NCBI RefSeq assembly: GCF_002234375.1
Contig: NZ_NMQV01000024.1
Location: forward strand, 1-64,000
Reading direction: 5' to 3'
From: Pseudomonas fluvialis
GTDB taxonomy: Bacteria > Pseudomonadota > Gammaproteobacteria > Pseudomonadales > Pseudomonadaceae
Length of the DNA stretch: 64,000 nucleotides
A model generated the notes under the pieces. The model saw only the letters and a list, made by a program, of their open reading frames with translations. It searched no databases and was not told the origin of the DNA. Each line of letters opens with the position of its first letter. The stretch's first letter is position 1. Positions 1 through 8,993 of the stretch are shown one piece after another. The translations under genes were made by a program, and so were the position numbers.

Positions 1-34
1 CTCAAGAGTTGAGGCCTCCACGAAACCCGGGGCG

Positions 35-67
35 ATTCACTTTCTCGGAATTTTCCGAGAAAGAATC
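35..67. repeat. Perfect palindrome at left edge of copper island
   Basis: An 11-bp perfect inverted repeat (CTTTCTCGGAA at 40-50 and TTCCGAGAAAG at 53-63) has a 2-base centre and is extended by GATTC/GAATC at its flanks with one bulged base. No T-tract follows on either strand, so it does not look like an intrinsic terminator. It may be a protein-binding site or the stem of a structured RNA. No gene is visible in 1-229. Confidence 0.5.
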
Positions 68-114
68 AGGTAGCCATGGGGCAGTGACTAGTTTTAACAG
101 CGCTTGGATATCCC

Positions 115-196
115 CTATTGGCCGGAAACCACCAGATACGACGGACCGCTTTGGGTCGCTTACTGCCGGTCACGGCAGGCGGAAGCCGGCCAATAG
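115..196. repeat. Structured intergenic element closed by an 11-bp inverted repeat
   Basis: CTATTGGCCGG (115-125) pairs perfectly with CCGGCCAATAG (186-196). Inside lie a perfect 6-bp hairpin (CTGCCG 163-168 / CGGCAG 173-178) and a short GACC/GGTC stem. The element lies just past the 3' end of copS. It resembles the vestigial repeats that are common between Pseudomonas genes, but its copy number cannot be judged from one window. Confidence 0.4.
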
Positions 197-229
197 AGTT
201 CATCTGTCGATTTTGAAACCAATAGCAAT

Positions 230-1633
230 TTATGCCCTTACGCTGGCGTCAACCATAGTCGGGAGCCGGGGTAGCTCGATGTGAAAACCTGTGAGGCCCT
301 CTACCGAAGTACACCAGATGCGGCCTTTGTGGGCCTCGATGATCGAGCGGGTGATGGCCAGGCCCAGGCCGGCATTGCTCGGGCTGCCCTCGCGTCGAGC
401 GGGGTCGACCCGGTAAAAGCGATCGAAGAGCTTCGCCAGGTGCTCCGGGGCAATTGTGCCGCCCGGGTTCTCGATGCTGAGGTTGGCGGTGTCGGCTGTC
501 TGGTGGATTCGTAGCGCAATCGTCTGTCCTGGCGGCGTATAGCGCAGGGCATTGGACAGCAGGTTGGAAATTGCGCGGTAGAGCATCAGCCGGTCGCCCT
601 GCGCTCGGCCCGTTCCCGTTACGGCGATTCGGATGTCGCGCTCTTCGGCCAGCAGGCGGTAGTAATCGGCCAGCTTGACGGCAACGTCCGCCAGTTCGAT
701 GTCGGTTCGCTCCGGGACGATCAGGCCGTTATCGGCCTTGGCCAGGAACAGCATGTCGTCGATCATCCGGGACATGCGCTTCAGGTCTTCCAGGTTGGCG
801 TAGAGGTTCTCCTCGTAGGCCTCGGTATCGCGCTTTTGACTGAGCACCACCTCGGTGTGGGTCATCAGGTTGCTGAGCGGAGTGCGCAGCTCGTGGGCGA
901 TGTCGGCGGAGAAATTGGAAAGCCGGACGAAGGAATCTTCCAGCCGGGCCAGCATCGCGTTGAAGGATAGAACCAGTTGCTGCAGCTCCTGCGGTACCGG
1001 TCCCAGGGGAATGCGCTCCTGCAGAGAGCGGGCAGACATCGCGGTGGCTACCTGGGTGACCTGGCGCAGGGGGCCAAGGCCACTGCGTGCCACTGCCCAG
1101 CCCAGCGCGGCGCTGACCAGGGCGCTGAGGGTCAGGCCGATCCAGAACCAGCGCTGCAGGTTGTCGAGAAAGTGTGCGTGACTGGTGACGTCGAGGGCGA
1201 GTATCGCGGTGAGCGGCTGGGGCTGCCCCGTGACCTGGATTTTTGCGGTCACGCCCTGATATGTGTGCTCACCGTCTTGCCAGTCCCACATCCCGGCTTC
1301 GGCTCGCTTGGCAATGTCGGGAATCTTGACGGCTGCGGGCGCGGAAAACAGCACGGTGCCATCGCCGGAGAGGATGGTCGCCAGCAGATCCTGATGAGCG
1401 CCCAGCAGGGCCCGCAGTTGCGGTAATTCGGCGGCCAGGTTCGCGCCCTTGGCATTGTCGAGGATGTAGCGGGTGGATTCGAGTTTCTCGCTCAGTGCCT
1501 GCTGATCGAGCATCTTGAAGTGGTGCTGGCTGAGCATGTTGAAGCCCAGCCCCGCTGCGGCCAGGACGGCAATCACCACGGACATGAACATCAGACTCAT
1601 GCGCGCGGTCAGCGACAGGTGACTGAACCTCAC
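230..1633 (-). CDS. copS: Heavy-metal sensor histidine kinase CopS
   Basis: This 467-aa inner-membrane sensor kinase is expected to sense periplasmic copper and phosphorylate CopR. It has an N-terminal membrane segment (about aa 10-32), a periplasmic domain, a second membrane segment (about aa 162-182) and a HAMP region. The H-box contains HELRTPLSN with phospho-acceptor His247, and N, G1 ([10 protein letters not shown]) and G2 (GLGLAI) ATPase boxes follow. Its start overlaps the copR stop by 4 bases (ATGA), so the two are translationally coupled. Family placement (CopS/CusS/IrlS heavy-metal kinases) rests on the architecture and on the copper genes around it. The sensed metal is inferred from context. 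Confidence 0.9.
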   Translation of the reverse strand: MRFSHLSLTARMSLMFMSVVIAVLAAAGLGFNMLSQHHFKMLDQQALSEKLESTRYILDNAKGANLAAELPQLRALLGAHQDLLATILSGDGTVLFSAPAAVKIPDIAKRAEAGMWDWQDGEHTYQGVTAKIQVTGQPQPLTAILALDVTSHAHFLDNLQRWFWIGLTLSALVSAALGWAVARSGLGPLRQVTQVATAMSARSLQERIPLGPVPQELQQLVLSFNAMLARLEDSFVRLSNFSADIAHELRTPLSNLMTHTEVVLSQKRDTEAYEENLYANLEDLKRMSRMIDDMLFLAKADNGLIVPERTDIELADVAVKLADYYRLLAEERDIRIAVTGTGRAQGDRLMLYRAISNLLSNALRYTPPGQTIALRIHQTADTANLSIENPGGTIAPEHLAKLFDRFYRVDPARREGSPSNAGLGLAITRSIIEAHKGRIWCTSVEGLTGFHIELPRLPTMVDASVRA

Positions 1634-2307
1634 TCCGGCGCATCCATCATGTAGCCCATGCCACGGGCGGTATGGATCAGCTTGAGCTCGAAATCGTCGT
1701 CGATCTTGGCGCGCAGCCGGCGCACGGCAACCTCGATGACGTTGGTATCGCTGTCGAAGTTCATGTCCCAGACCTGGGAGGCGATCAACGACTTGGGGAG
1801 CACTTCGCCGCGTCGGCGTAGTAACAACTCCAACAATGAAAACTCCTTAGCTGTCAGGTCAATTCTTTTACCACCGCGGACAGCGCGTCGCTTCATCAGG
1901 TCGACTTCCAGGTTGGCTATCTTCATTGTGGTCTGTGACGTAGATGCAACACCCCGGCGCAACAGCGTTCTGACCCTGGCTAGCAGCTCTGAGAAAGCAA
2001 ATGGCTTGATTAGATAGTCGTCCGCGCCAAGCTCCAGGCCCTTGACGCGATCCTCCACGCCGTCGCGAGCGGTCAGGAACAATACGGGAACATCCTTGCC
2101 TGCGGCGCGCACTCTGCGCAGCACCTCCCAGCCGTCCAGCCCCGGCATCATTACATCCAGTATTAGCAGGTCATAAGAGTCATTCAGCGCATGCTGAAGA
2201 GCATCTGTGCCTGTCATAACTCGGTCGACGTTAAAACCAGCCTCGGTGAGGCCTTGCTGCAGGTACGTGCCGGTTTTGGGCTCGTCTTCAGCAATCAGTA
2301 GTTTCAT
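1630..2307 (-). CDS. copR: Copper response regulator CopR (OmpR family)
   Basis: This 225-aa regulator has a receiver domain (acidic pocket E7/D8, phospho-acceptor Asp51 in [10 protein letters not shown], Lys near 101) followed by an OmpR-type winged helix ending in [11 protein letters not shown]. It is the first gene of the leftward copRS operon and is divergent from a ptrA-like gene, as in P. aeruginosa where copR, copS and ptrA are neighbours. It presumably binds the CopR-box-like motifs at 2372, 9423 and 9754. Recognition as CopR rather than another metal regulator comes from the adjoining copper genes. Confidence 0.9.
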   Translation of the reverse strand: MKLLIAEDEPKTGTYLQQGLTEAGFNVDRVMTGTDALQHALNDSYDLLILDVMMPGLDGWEVLRRVRAAGKDVPVLFLTARDGVEDRVKGLELGADDYLIKPFAFSELLARVRTLLRRGVASTSQTTMKIANLEVDLMKRRAVRGGKRIDLTAKEFSLLELLLRRRGEVLPKSLIASQVWDMNFDSDTNVIEVAVRRLRAKIDDDFELKLIHTARGMGYMMDAPE

Positions 2308-2371
2308 GCGCGAACACTCCTAGGGTCATGGGCCTTGAAGTTTGCAGGCAGTAAGTGGTGGTAACCAGAAG

Positions 2372-2388
2372 CTTACGAAAATGTAATT
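2372..2388 (+). promoter_or_regulatory. CopR-box-like site, first ptrA-like gene
   Basis: CTTACGAAAATGTAATT is the most diverged of three similar motifs in the island (others at 9423 and 9754). It lies in the copR/ptrA divergent intergenic region. Exactly as at 9423, CTGACAGGG follows 31 bases after the motif start and TAAGGT (possible -10, 2421-2426) 49 bases after it. The identical spacing at two loci argues for a shared CopR-activated promoter. Confidence 0.6.
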
Positions 2389-2515
2389 CTGGCTTCAGCT
2401 CGCTGACAGGGTGGCTTGTCTAAGGTGCAAGCATGAGCACTAGGTTGTGCTCTCGGCCCTCGACAGACCAAAAGCAGAGGTGCCGGCCATAGTTTGCACT
2501 GATGGAGACTGTCCC

Positions 2516-2875
2516 ATGAAATCGCTGAAACCTTTGCTTCTGGTTGGTTCGCTACTGCTGTCTTCTATGGCTTGGGCCGAAGGGGGCAGCGACCGTGTAT
2601 TCGAGCGCATCCAGCAGATGCGCGACAAAGCAGAAGTCGTGCTGAACCAGGCGGAGAAGGCCCCGGTCGGCGAGCGGCATGTGCACATGAAGGCGCATAT
2701 GAACATGCTCGAAGACATCATGAGCCAGCTGCACAACGAGCATCCCGCGCCGAACATGTCTGCCGAAGAGCATCTGGCCTGGATGGAAAAGCATGACAAG
2801 TTGGTAGACGACGTGCTGGGTCAAATGATTCGAGAGCACAAGTTGATGATGGCCGATAAGGAATGCCATCAGTAA
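2516..2875 (+). CDS. PtrA-like small periplasmic copper-responsive protein
   Basis: This 119-aa secreted protein has a signal peptide ending SSMAWA followed by EGGSDRVFERIQQMR, which matches the start of the second PtrA-like protein here (EGGADRTFARMEQAR). P. aeruginosa PtrA is a small copper-induced protein encoded next to copRS. The rest is helical and rich in His and Met (HVHMKAHMNMLEDIM, PNMSAEEHLAWMEKH), suggesting metal binding. I chose ATG 2516 because it opens the signal peptide and has GGAG upstream; the longer in-frame start at 2447 would put 23 unlikely residues before the signal. Its exact function is not established. Confidence 0.7.
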   Translation: MKSLKPLLLVGSLLLSSMAWAEGGSDRVFERIQQMRDKAEVVLNQAEKAPVGERHVHMKAHMNMLEDIMSQLHNEHPAPNMSAEEHLAWMEKHDKLVDDVLGQMIREHKLMMADKECHQ

Positions 2876-2923
2876 AGATTTCCCCCATCTTCCAGGTCTT
2901 TCGTGATTGCTCCTTTGGCCTAG

Positions 2924-2950
2924 CGGCGCCTTTATGGCGCCGTGTTTTTT
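2924..2950 (+). terminator. Rho-independent terminator after first ptrA-like gene
   Basis: A 7-bp perfect stem (CGGCGCC 2924-2930 / GGCGCCG 2936-2942) with a 5-base loop is followed by GTTTTTT. It separates the ptrA-like gene from the cupredoxin gene that follows. Confidence 0.8.
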
Positions 2951-3042
2951 CCCAGCTGACGCGATTGTAGTTTTGGGGTCAGCGGCCTGGCAGCAAGCGG
3001 GGAATAGCATGAGATTTCCAACACCCATCGCGAGGTCTCATC

Positions 3043-3600
3043 ATGAAGCGCATACCCCTTAAGCTGTTGATCGGCACTCTGTTCATCAGCACCACTTTTC
3101 CGGCATTTGCCGAGGCCGGCGGCAGTAGCAATGGCATTGGGCAGCAGGCCCAGGCGACGCCGGCGACTCGTACCATCCTGATAAAGATGGACGACCTCAA
3201 CTACAGCCAGAAAACGATCGATGTGAAACCGGGTGAAACCGTGCGCTTCGTTCTGAAGAACGAGGGCGCGTTGATGCATGAGTTCAACATCGGGCAGGCA
3301 GCTTCCCAGCTGGAACACCAGCGCAAGATGGCGTCCTTGTTCAAGGACGGCACATTGACCCCGACCGGCATGGCCGAACGCATTGTCTGGCATGAGCGTT
3401 ATGGCACTGGTGATGCCAACCCGCCTGGGTATCCGGAAGTCATCAAAGCCAAGCATGACGATCCGAACGCGGTTCTCGTCGAGCCCGGCACAACCAAAGA
3501 GTTCGTGTGGACCTTCCCTCAGGCGGGCAGTTTGAGCTTCGCCTGTACATTGCCCGGACATTACCAGGCGGGAATGGTCGGTGAGTTTGCTCTGCGTTAG
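3043..3600 (+). CDS. Periplasmic cupredoxin-domain copper protein
   Basis: This 185-aa protein has a signal peptide (cleavage near TFPAFA|EAG) and one cupredoxin fold. Type-1-like copper ligands are visible: His in LMHEFNIG, then Cys, His and Met in FACTLPGHYQAGMVG. It resembles the plastocyanin/azurin-like proteins of copper-resistance loci. Cupredoxin proteins of this type (for example CopI) protect the periplasm from Cu(I) or pass copper to other proteins. It is followed by a paralogue at 3748 with the same C-terminal motif. Role inferred from fold and context. Confidence 0.85.
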   Translation: MKRIPLKLLIGTLFISTTFPAFAEAGGSSNGIGQQAQATPATRTILIKMDDLNYSQKTIDVKPGETVRFVLKNEGALMHEFNIGQAASQLEHQRKMASLFKDGTLTPTGMAERIVWHERYGTGDANPPGYPEVIKAKHDDPNAVLVEPGTTKEFVWTFPQAGSLSFACTLPGHYQAGMVGEFALR

Positions 3601-3609
3601 TCCGGCACC

Positions 3610-3643
3610 GGTGCTACCCGTTGGCCGTGGGCTGGGTAGCACC
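3610..3643. terminator. 10-bp hairpin between the two cupredoxin genes
   Basis: GGTGCTACCC (3610-3619) pairs perfectly with GGGTAGCACC (3634-3643). No T-tract follows, so termination is uncertain; the stem may instead limit readthrough or protect the upstream mRNA 3' end. Confidence 0.45.
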
Positions 3644-3747
3644 GATCTGACGAACCTTACTGAGATGTATTTTTCACGTCAGCGTACTGCCAGCTGCGCC
3701 TCCTTAGTATCGGGACTCATCCCTTCACAGCACCTCAGAGGCAAACC

Positions 3748-4281
3748 ATGCAACTCAGACCCGCTTTCATAATCGCCACCCTTGGTTTGCTGCTCAATGC
3801 TGCCAATGTGCAGGCCAGTCCGAGCCACAAGAGCGACAGCATCGGCCAGCCGGGAGACAGTCAGGCCGTAGATCGCACCATCGAAGTGCGGATGGGGGAT
3901 ATCTTCTTCAAGCCCAAAGCAATGGAGATCAAAGCAGGCGAGACGATTCGCTTCGTCCTGAAAAACGACGGCGCACTGCTACACGAATTCAATCTTGGCA
4001 AAGCGGCATCCCATGCCGCACACCAGAAAGAAATGGCCGCGATGTTTCAGAACGGCACTCTGCCTCCAGCCGGTGCACATGACATGAGCAATATGGGCCA
4101 TGCCATGGGTGGCATGAAAATGGCCGGCATGGAGCACGATGCCTCCAACAGTGTTCTTGTCGGACCTGGTGCTCGCGAAGAGTTGATCTGGACCTTCTCC
4201 GCTGCCACCGAACTGGAGTTCGCCTGCAATATTCCAAGACATTATCAGTCAGGAATGGTCGGTAAGGTAATCGTCCGTTGA
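3748..4281 (+). CDS. CopI-like cupredoxin with Met/His-rich loop
   Basis: This 177-aa secreted protein is paralogous to the gene at 3043. The motifs KAGETIRFVLKNDGALLHEFN and FACNIPRHYQSGMVG supply the His, Cys, His and Met ligands of a type-1 copper site. Between them it carries a Met/His-rich insertion (HDMSNMGHAMGGMKMAGMEH, about aa 111-130) that its paralogue lacks; such loops bind Cu(I). The architecture matches CopI-type periplasmic copper-tolerance proteins. The gene lies 147 bases after its paralogue. The duplication plus the gain of a Met-rich loop suggests the two have different roles, for example carrier versus sponge. Confidence 0.85.
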   Translation: MQLRPAFIIATLGLLLNAANVQASPSHKSDSIGQPGDSQAVDRTIEVRMGDIFFKPKAMEIKAGETIRFVLKNDGALLHEFNLGKAASHAAHQKEMAAMFQNGTLPPAGAHDMSNMGHAMGGMKMAGMEHDASNSVLVGPGAREELIWTFSAATELEFACNIPRHYQSGMVGKVIVR

Positions 4282-4360
4282 CGTCTACCGATACTCGTCA
4301 ACTCCGCCCAGTCTGGGACACCTATGCTGATCCAGGCGCCATTGAAACGAGGCTATTGTC

Positions 4361-4609
4361 ATGGACCATACCCATCACACCAGAACCACTGAGTCACCTT
4401 TTTGGAAGAGCAAGATTGGCATTGCGCTGATCATGCTGGCCGTAATCGGCATCTTCTATGTGGCACGCGAGCATTACGGTCATATCTCGCAGGCCCTGCC
4501 ATACCTCATCCTGCTGTTATGCCCGCTTATGCACCTGTTTGGCCACAATCATGGCGGGCAATCCCACGCCAGCGGTGCCGCGGTTTCCAAGGACGAAGAT
4601 AGGAAATAA
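4361..4609 (+). CDS. DUF2933 small membrane protein
   Basis: This 82-aa protein has a His-rich N-terminus (MDHTHHT), two hydrophobic segments (about aa 18-34 and 43-60) and a His-containing tail ([12 protein letters not shown]). The pattern matches DUF2933 proteins found in copper and silver resistance clusters. Function is unknown; the His clusters at both ends suggest metal handling at the membrane. It is 5 bases upstream of the copper ATPase gene and probably co-transcribed and translationally linked with it. Confidence 0.75.
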   Translation: MDHTHHTRTTESPFWKSKIGIALIMLAVIGIFYVAREHYGHISQALPYLILLLCPLMHLFGHNHGGQSHASGAAVSKDEDRK

Positions 4610-4614
4610 ATCGC

Positions 4615-6972
4615 ATGCGAAACTCTTCATGCCACGATCACGGACACGCCCACAACTCGGACGATCAAACGGAAAGGCAACGCGACCCTGTGTGTGGCAT
4701 GGAGGTGAAACCTGATAGCCCATACCGCGAGAGCGTTGAAGGGAAGACCTACCGCTTCTGCAGTGCCAAATGCCTGCAGAAGTTTCAAGTTGATCCCCTC
4801 TCGTACATGGGCCACTCGTCTCACGCAGCACATCCGCATGCGAGTCAGCCTCCGATATCGGCATCAGCAGGCGCCGAATACACCTGTCCGATGCATCCTG
4901 AAATTCGCCAGCCAATCCCAGGCAACTGCCCGATTTGTGGCATGACGCTGGAGCCGGTCATCCCGGAGCTGGAAGAGGAAGAGAACCCTGAGCTGAAGGA
5001 CTTTTCCCGACGGTTCTGGTGGACTCTACCGCTGACAGTGATCGTCACCCTGCTGGCGATGGCTGGCCACTCCCTGCAGCTGATGCACGGCACGCAGCAG
5101 AACTGGGTCGAGCTGGCGCTGGCCACCCCGGTGACGCTATGGGGCGGCTGGGTGTTCTTTACCCGTGGCATCGACTCGATACTCCGCCGCAGCCCGAACA
5201 TGTGGACGCTGATCGGTCTGGGCACCGCCGCCGCCTACTTCTACAGCGTGGCCGCCACTCTGGTGCCGCAGTGGTTCCCGGCGGCCTTCCTCCAGGACGG
5301 GCGCATCGGCGTCTATTTCGAGGCGGCCGCGGTGATCATCTCGCTCACCCTGCTGGGGCAGATGCTCGAACTCAAGGCCCGCTCGCAGACCTCGGCGGCG
5401 ATCAAGTCGCTGCTGGGGCTGGCACCGAAGACGGCGCGGCGCATCGGGGCCGATGGCCGCGAGGAGGACATCCCGCTGACCCATGTCCACCAGGGCGATC
5501 ATCTGCGGGTCCGCCCGGGCGAGAAGGTGCCGGTGGACGGCACGGTGCTGGAGGGGGAGAGTGCGGTCGACGAGTCGATGCTCACCGGCGAGCCGGTGCC
5601 GGTCACCAAGCGGGTCGGCGATGCGCTGATCGGCGCCACCCTGAACACCCACGGCAGCCTGGTGATGCAGGCGCAGAAGGTCGGCGCCGAAACCATGCTG
5701 TCGCAGATCGTGCAGATGGTGGCCCGGGCCCAGCGCTCCAAGGCGCCGATGCAGCGCATGGCCGATGCCGTGGCGGGGTATTTCGTGGTCGGGGTGATCC
5801 TGGTCGCGGTGCTGACCTTCCTCGGCTGGGGGCTGTTCGGGCCGGAGTCAGGCTGGGTGTTCGGCCTGATCAACGCGGTGGCGGTGCTGATCATCGCCTG
5901 TCCCTGCGCCCTGGGCCTGGCCACGCCGATGTCGGTGATGGTCGCGACGGGCAAGGCCGCCGGCAGCGGCGTGCTGTTCCGCGATGCCGGCGCCATCGAG
6001 AACCTGTGCAAGATCGACACCCTGATCGTCGACAAGACCGGCACCCTGACCGAAGGGCGCCCGGTATTCCACAGCGCGGAAGGCACCGGCGCCTTCGACT
6101 CCGGCGAGGTACTGCGCCTCGCCGCGAGCCTCGACCAGGGCAGTGAGCATCCGCTGGCGCATGCCATCGTCGATCACGCCCGCAGCAAAGGGCTCGTCCT
6201 GGCCAAGCCGGAGACCTTCGAATCGGGCTCCGGAATCGGGGTCCGCGGGCGCGTCGAGGGGCGCTCGCTGCAGCTGGGTAACACGGCGCTGATGGATGAG
6301 GCGGGCGTCGACATCGACCCGCTGCGCAATCGTGCCGAACAACTGCGCCTGGAGGGCATCAGCATCATCTACCTGGCGGTCGACGGCCGCCTGGCGGGCC
6401 TGCTGGCTGTTTCCGACCCGATCAAACCCACCTCCCAGCAGGCGGTCTCCAGACTGCAAGGCGAGGATGTGAAAGTCATCATGGCCACCGGCGATGGCCT
6501 GACCACGGCCAGGGCGGTCGCCCGGCAGCTGGGCATCGAGGAGGTGCACGGCGAGGTCAAGCCGCAGGACAAGGAGCAACTGGCCGCCGCCCTGCAGGGC
6601 CAGGGCCGGCGTGTCGCCATGGCCGGTGATGGGATCAACGATGCACCGGCCCTGGCCAGGGCCGACGTGGGCATCGCCATGGGCACAGGCACCGACGTGG
6701 CCATGAACAGCGCCCAGGTGACTCTGGTCAAGGGCGACCTCATGGGCATCCTGCGCGCGCGCACCCTGTCGCTGGCCACGGTGCGCAACATGCGCCAGAA
6801 CCTGGTCTTTGCCTTCCTCTACAACGCCATGGGCATCCCGCTGGCGGCCGGCTTGCTGTACCCGTTGACGGGTCATCTGCTGTCACCGCTGGTCGCTGCC
6901 CTGGCGATGAGCGTCAGTTCGGCGTCGGTGGTCTTCAATGCGCTGCGCCTGCGGCAGACCCGGATCGACTAG
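4615..6972 (+). CDS. copA: Cu(I)-exporting P1B-type ATPase CopA (YHS + HMBD N-terminus)
   Basis: This 785-aa ATPase exports monovalent copper (or silver) from the cytoplasm. Instead of classical GMxCxxC modules, the N-terminus has a His-rich stretch, a YHS domain (DPVCGM at aa 24, FCSAKC at 49) and a heavy-metal-binding domain (YTCPMHPE...CPICGM, aa 89-110). The transmembrane metal site CPC is at aa 429-431, phosphorylation DKTGT at 473, an HP motif (SEHPLAHA) follows and GDGIND is at 671. AGGAAA precedes ATG 4615. The CopZ gene follows. This is distinct from the multicopper oxidase also called CopA at 9933. Confidence 0.95.
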   Translation: MRNSSCHDHGHAHNSDDQTERQRDPVCGMEVKPDSPYRESVEGKTYRFCSAKCLQKFQVDPLSYMGHSSHAAHPHASQPPISASAGAEYTCPMHPEIRQPIPGNCPICGMTLEPVIPELEEEENPELKDFSRRFWWTLPLTVIVTLLAMAGHSLQLMHGTQQNWVELALATPVTLWGGWVFFTRGIDSILRRSPNMWTLIGLGTAAAYFYSVAATLVPQWFPAAFLQDGRIGVYFEAAAVIISLTLLGQMLELKARSQTSAAIKSLLGLAPKTARRIGADGREEDIPLTHVHQGDHLRVRPGEKVPVDGTVLEGESAVDESMLTGEPVPVTKRVGDALIGATLNTHGSLVMQAQKVGAETMLSQIVQMVARAQRSKAPMQRMADAVAGYFVVGVILVAVLTFLGWGLFGPESGWVFGLINAVAVLIIACPCALGLATPMSVMVATGKAAGSGVLFRDAGAIENLCKIDTLIVDKTGTLTEGRPVFHSAEGTGAFDSGEVLRLAASLDQGSEHPLAHAIVDHARSKGLVLAKPETFESGSGIGVRGRVEGRSLQLGNTALMDEAGVDIDPLRNRAEQLRLEGISIIYLAVDGRLAGLLAVSDPIKPTSQQAVSRLQGEDVKVIMATGDGLTTARAVARQLGIEEVHGEVKPQDKEQLAAALQGQGRRVAMAGDGINDAPALARADVGIAMGTGTDVAMNSAQVTLVKGDLMGILRARTLSLATVRNMRQNLVFAFLYNAMGIPLAAGLLYPLTGHLLSPLVAALAMSVSSASVVFNALRLRQTRID

Positions 6973-7019
6973 TCGGGCAACGGCCCGGCGCTGATCTGCA
7001 TTTATTCCTCACAGGCTGC

Positions 7020-7050
7020 TTGACCTTGCCAATGTGTCAAGGTTGAAGCT
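7020..7050 (+). promoter_or_regulatory. CueR/MerR-type promoter-operator of copZ
   Basis: TTGACC (-35, 7020-7025) overlaps the dyad ACCTTG (7023-7028) / CAAGGT (7038-7043). A possible -10 (GAAGCT) follows a 19-base spacer. The over-long spacer filled by a dyad is typical of MerR-family activators, and the half-site sequence fits CueR. No cueR gene lies in the window, so the regulator would act in trans. Confidence 0.7.
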
Positions 7051-7092
7051 GAAGGTACGGCAACGGGTGCCGTTCCTGAGATGAGGTGATTT

Positions 7093-7293
7093 ATGGTCGT
7101 TTTGCAGGTGACTGGAATGAGCTGTGGCGGCTGCGTGAGCAAGATCACGAGGGCGATCCAAGCCCTGGATCAGCAGGCACGGATCGAGGCAGACCTGGCC
7201 ACTGGCAGGGTGGTGGTCGAGACTAGCGAAAACGCGGCAAGCCTGCGTGAGCTGGTGCAGCGGTTGGGCTTTGGCGCCGAGATTGGCGCATAG
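7093..7293 (+). CDS. copZ: CopZ-like copper chaperone (HMA domain)
   Basis: This 66-aa cytoplasmic protein consists of a single heavy-metal-associated domain with the copper-binding motif GMSCGGC at aa 9-15 and a beta-alpha-beta-beta-alpha-beta pattern. It should carry Cu(I) to the P-type ATPase or to a copper sensor. It has its own CueR-type promoter 40 bases upstream of the start (GAGGTGA ribosome-binding site), so it can respond to cytoplasmic copper independently of CopRS. It is convergent with the bufferin operon. Confidence 0.9.
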   Translation: MVVLQVTGMSCGGCVSKITRAIQALDQQARIEADLATGRVVVETSENAASLRELVQRLGFGAEIGA

Positions 7294-7326
7294 GCAAGAC
7301 TGCGATCTTGGCGAGGCCGGTGGCCA

Positions 7327-8118
7327 TCACGCCCCGGCCTTGAGACGCACCAGCAGCCCATCACTGACCCACTGGCGCAACCAGACGGCTGCCTGCAGCG
7401 GCGCCTGTTCGCCATGATGGGGGAGCAGCGCCGCGCAGAGCCCGGAGAAGGACTCGCCGCCTACGAACGAGCGCAGGGCCGTCGCTTCGTCTGGCTCCAG
7501 GCTGCGATAGCGGCAGAGCAGATCATGCCGCCATACCAGGCAACTGCAGGCGTCGGGCAGGCGGATGAGTTCCGGGAGCGGTTCGCCGTCCTTGGCAGCC
7601 TTCCATAGCGCCAGCGTGTTGTACTGCAGCTGCAGCCAGTTGACCGAGGGTGCCAGCGACGACCGGAGAGAGACCCAGTCTTCGGCCGGGAGGCAGGCCA
7701 TGTCTGCTGCCGAGAGCACCTCGGCATCCGCGGCATCGAACGCCAGGGTAAAGGCCCACTCCAGCGTGGCGAGCTCGCGCAGCGGCGACAGCTGCGGCTC
7801 CGCGACATAGCCGGCGATGAACTCGGGGAGCTTCTCGCCCAGCCAACGCAGGCTGAAGTGTCGCGGCGGCCAGGCGGCGAGATAGGCCAGCGCCAGTTGC
7901 TCGAAGGACTCCGTGCCCAGCCATTGCTGCAGCGCCGGGAAGTCCTCGCGCAGCACCGCCAGCAGGCGTGCGCGGTAGGCGTTGTGATAGATCCGCAGGC
8001 CGTCGGCGGCGCCCAGTGCGGCGCTGCCCTGCAGCTGCTCCAGCAGTTCGGCCGGGGGGCGATCGGATGCGCCGGCCAGATAGGCCTGCAGGGCTTGCTG
8101 CAGTGCACTCAGCTGCAT
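7327..8118 (-). CDS. bufC: BufC-like DUF2063 partner protein of the bufferin operon
   Basis: This 263-aa protein has the N-terminal DUF2063 domain (often labelled a putative DNA-binding domain, HvfC/BufC family): an N-terminal helix with QQALQAYLAG, then LRIYHNAYRARLL and REDFPALQQWLG. In RiPP clusters these proteins act with the MNIO enzyme, probably presenting the precursor peptide. The start lies inside bufB (10-base overlap), so translation is coupled. It is the last gene of bufA-bufB-bufC. A DoxX-type fourth gene, present in many gig operons, is absent. Confidence 0.85.
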   Translation of the reverse strand: MQLSALQQALQAYLAGASDRPPAELLEQLQGSAALGAADGLRIYHNAYRARLLAVLREDFPALQQWLGTESFEQLALAYLAAWPPRHFSLRWLGEKLPEFIAGYVAEPQLSPLRELATLEWAFTLAFDAADAEVLSAADMACLPAEDWVSLRSSLAPSVNWLQLQYNTLALWKAAKDGEPLPELIRLPDACSCLVWRHDLLCRYRSLEPDEATALRSFVGGESFSGLCAALLPHHGEQAPLQAAVWLRQWVSDGLLVRLKAGA

Positions 8119-8948
8119 GGTTCGGCGCTCAGGGCCTGATCGGCAAGTGTGCGGGCCTGCTCCAATTCGGCCAGCAGCTCGTCGAGGGGCGGGAAATGAT
8201 CGTCGCGTTCAATCAAGGTGGCGGTCGGCCCGAGATGGGACAGGGCCTTGCCGTAAAGCGCCCAGACCGGATCGGCGATGGGCGCATCGTGGGTGTCGAT
8301 AAGGTACTGGCCGTAGTCGCTGTGCCCCGCCAGGTGAATCTGGCGGATGCGTTCGCGCGGCAGCTCCAGGATGAACTGCCAGGGATCGAAGCCCTGGTTG
8401 CGCGAGCTGACATAGACATTGTTCACATCGAGCAGCAGCTCGCAGCCGGTCATCTGGCTCAGTCGCGCGAGGAACTGCGATTCGCTCATGCAGGAGCTTT
8501 TCCACTGCAGGTAGGCGGAGACGTTCTCCAGCACCAGGGGGCGCTCCAGGATGTCCTGCACCACATGCACCCGCTCGGCGACATGCCGCAGGCTTTCCTC
8601 GGTGAAGGGCAGGGGCAGCAGGTCATGCAGCTGATGGGCACTGTCCCGACTCCAGCACAGGTGGTCGGAGACCCACTGAGGCCTGACCCGGTCGGCCAGC
8701 TTACGCAGCCGGCGCAGGTAATCGAGATCCAGGGCATGGGCGCCGCCGATCGACAGCGAAACCCCGTGCATGACCAAGGGATAGTGTTCCTTGATCGCGT
8801 CGAGAAAGTAGAGGGCCTTACCGCCGTCCACCAAGTAGTTCTCGGAGATGACCTCGAACCAGTCGACCGCTGGGCGCTGCTCCAGGATCTGCTGGTAATA
8901 CTCGCTGCGTAGGCCAAGGCCGAAACCCAGCGTAGTGCGCATGCTCAT
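8109..8948 (-). CDS. bufB: BufB-like DUF692 multinuclear non-haem iron oxidase (MNIO)
   Basis: This 279-aa TIM-barrel enzyme has clear MNIO hallmarks: MHGVSLSIGG, SDHLCW, LENVSAY, LLDVNNVYVS followed by NQGFDP, IHLAGH, DTHDAPI and a final LIERD. His, Asp, Asn and Glu in these motifs ligate the iron cluster. Enzymes of this family oxidise cysteines of precursor peptides to heterocycles, as in methanobactin and bufferin maturation. It lies directly downstream of the six-cysteine precursor gene and is coupled to bufC. The chemistry is inferred from the family and was not shown here. Confidence 0.9.
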   Translation of the reverse strand: MSMRTTLGFGLGLRSEYYQQILEQRPAVDWFEVISENYLVDGGKALYFLDAIKEHYPLVMHGVSLSIGGAHALDLDYLRRLRKLADRVRPQWVSDHLCWSRDSAHQLHDLLPLPFTEESLRHVAERVHVVQDILERPLVLENVSAYLQWKSSCMSESQFLARLSQMTGCELLLDVNNVYVSSRNQGFDPWQFILELPRERIRQIHLAGHSDYGQYLIDTHDAPIADPVWALYGKALSHLGPTATLIERDDHFPPLDELLAELEQARTLADQALSAEPCS

Positions 8949-8963
8949 TCACTGCTCCAGCAT

Positions 8964-8984
8964 GGGGAGTGGCGGGCACTCCCC
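8964..8984 (-). terminator. Hairpin between bufA and bufB
   Basis: GGGGAGT (8964-8970) pairs with ACTCCCC (8978-8984) in the 45-base gap between precursor and enzyme genes. There is no T-tract. It could act as an attenuator or mRNA stabiliser so that precursor is made in excess of the modifying enzymes. Confidence 0.4.
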
Positions 8985-8993
8985 GGGGCGGCA

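Noticed and set aside
2421..2426. CTGACA upstream as a standard -35 for TAAGGT
   Set aside because: The spacing (11-12 bases) is too short for sigma-70; it is kept as part of a shared activator-dependent promoter instead.
5019..6146. 375-codon frame in another phase within the Cu-ATPase gene
   Set aside because: It lies inside the P-type ATPase gene and lacks any domain.
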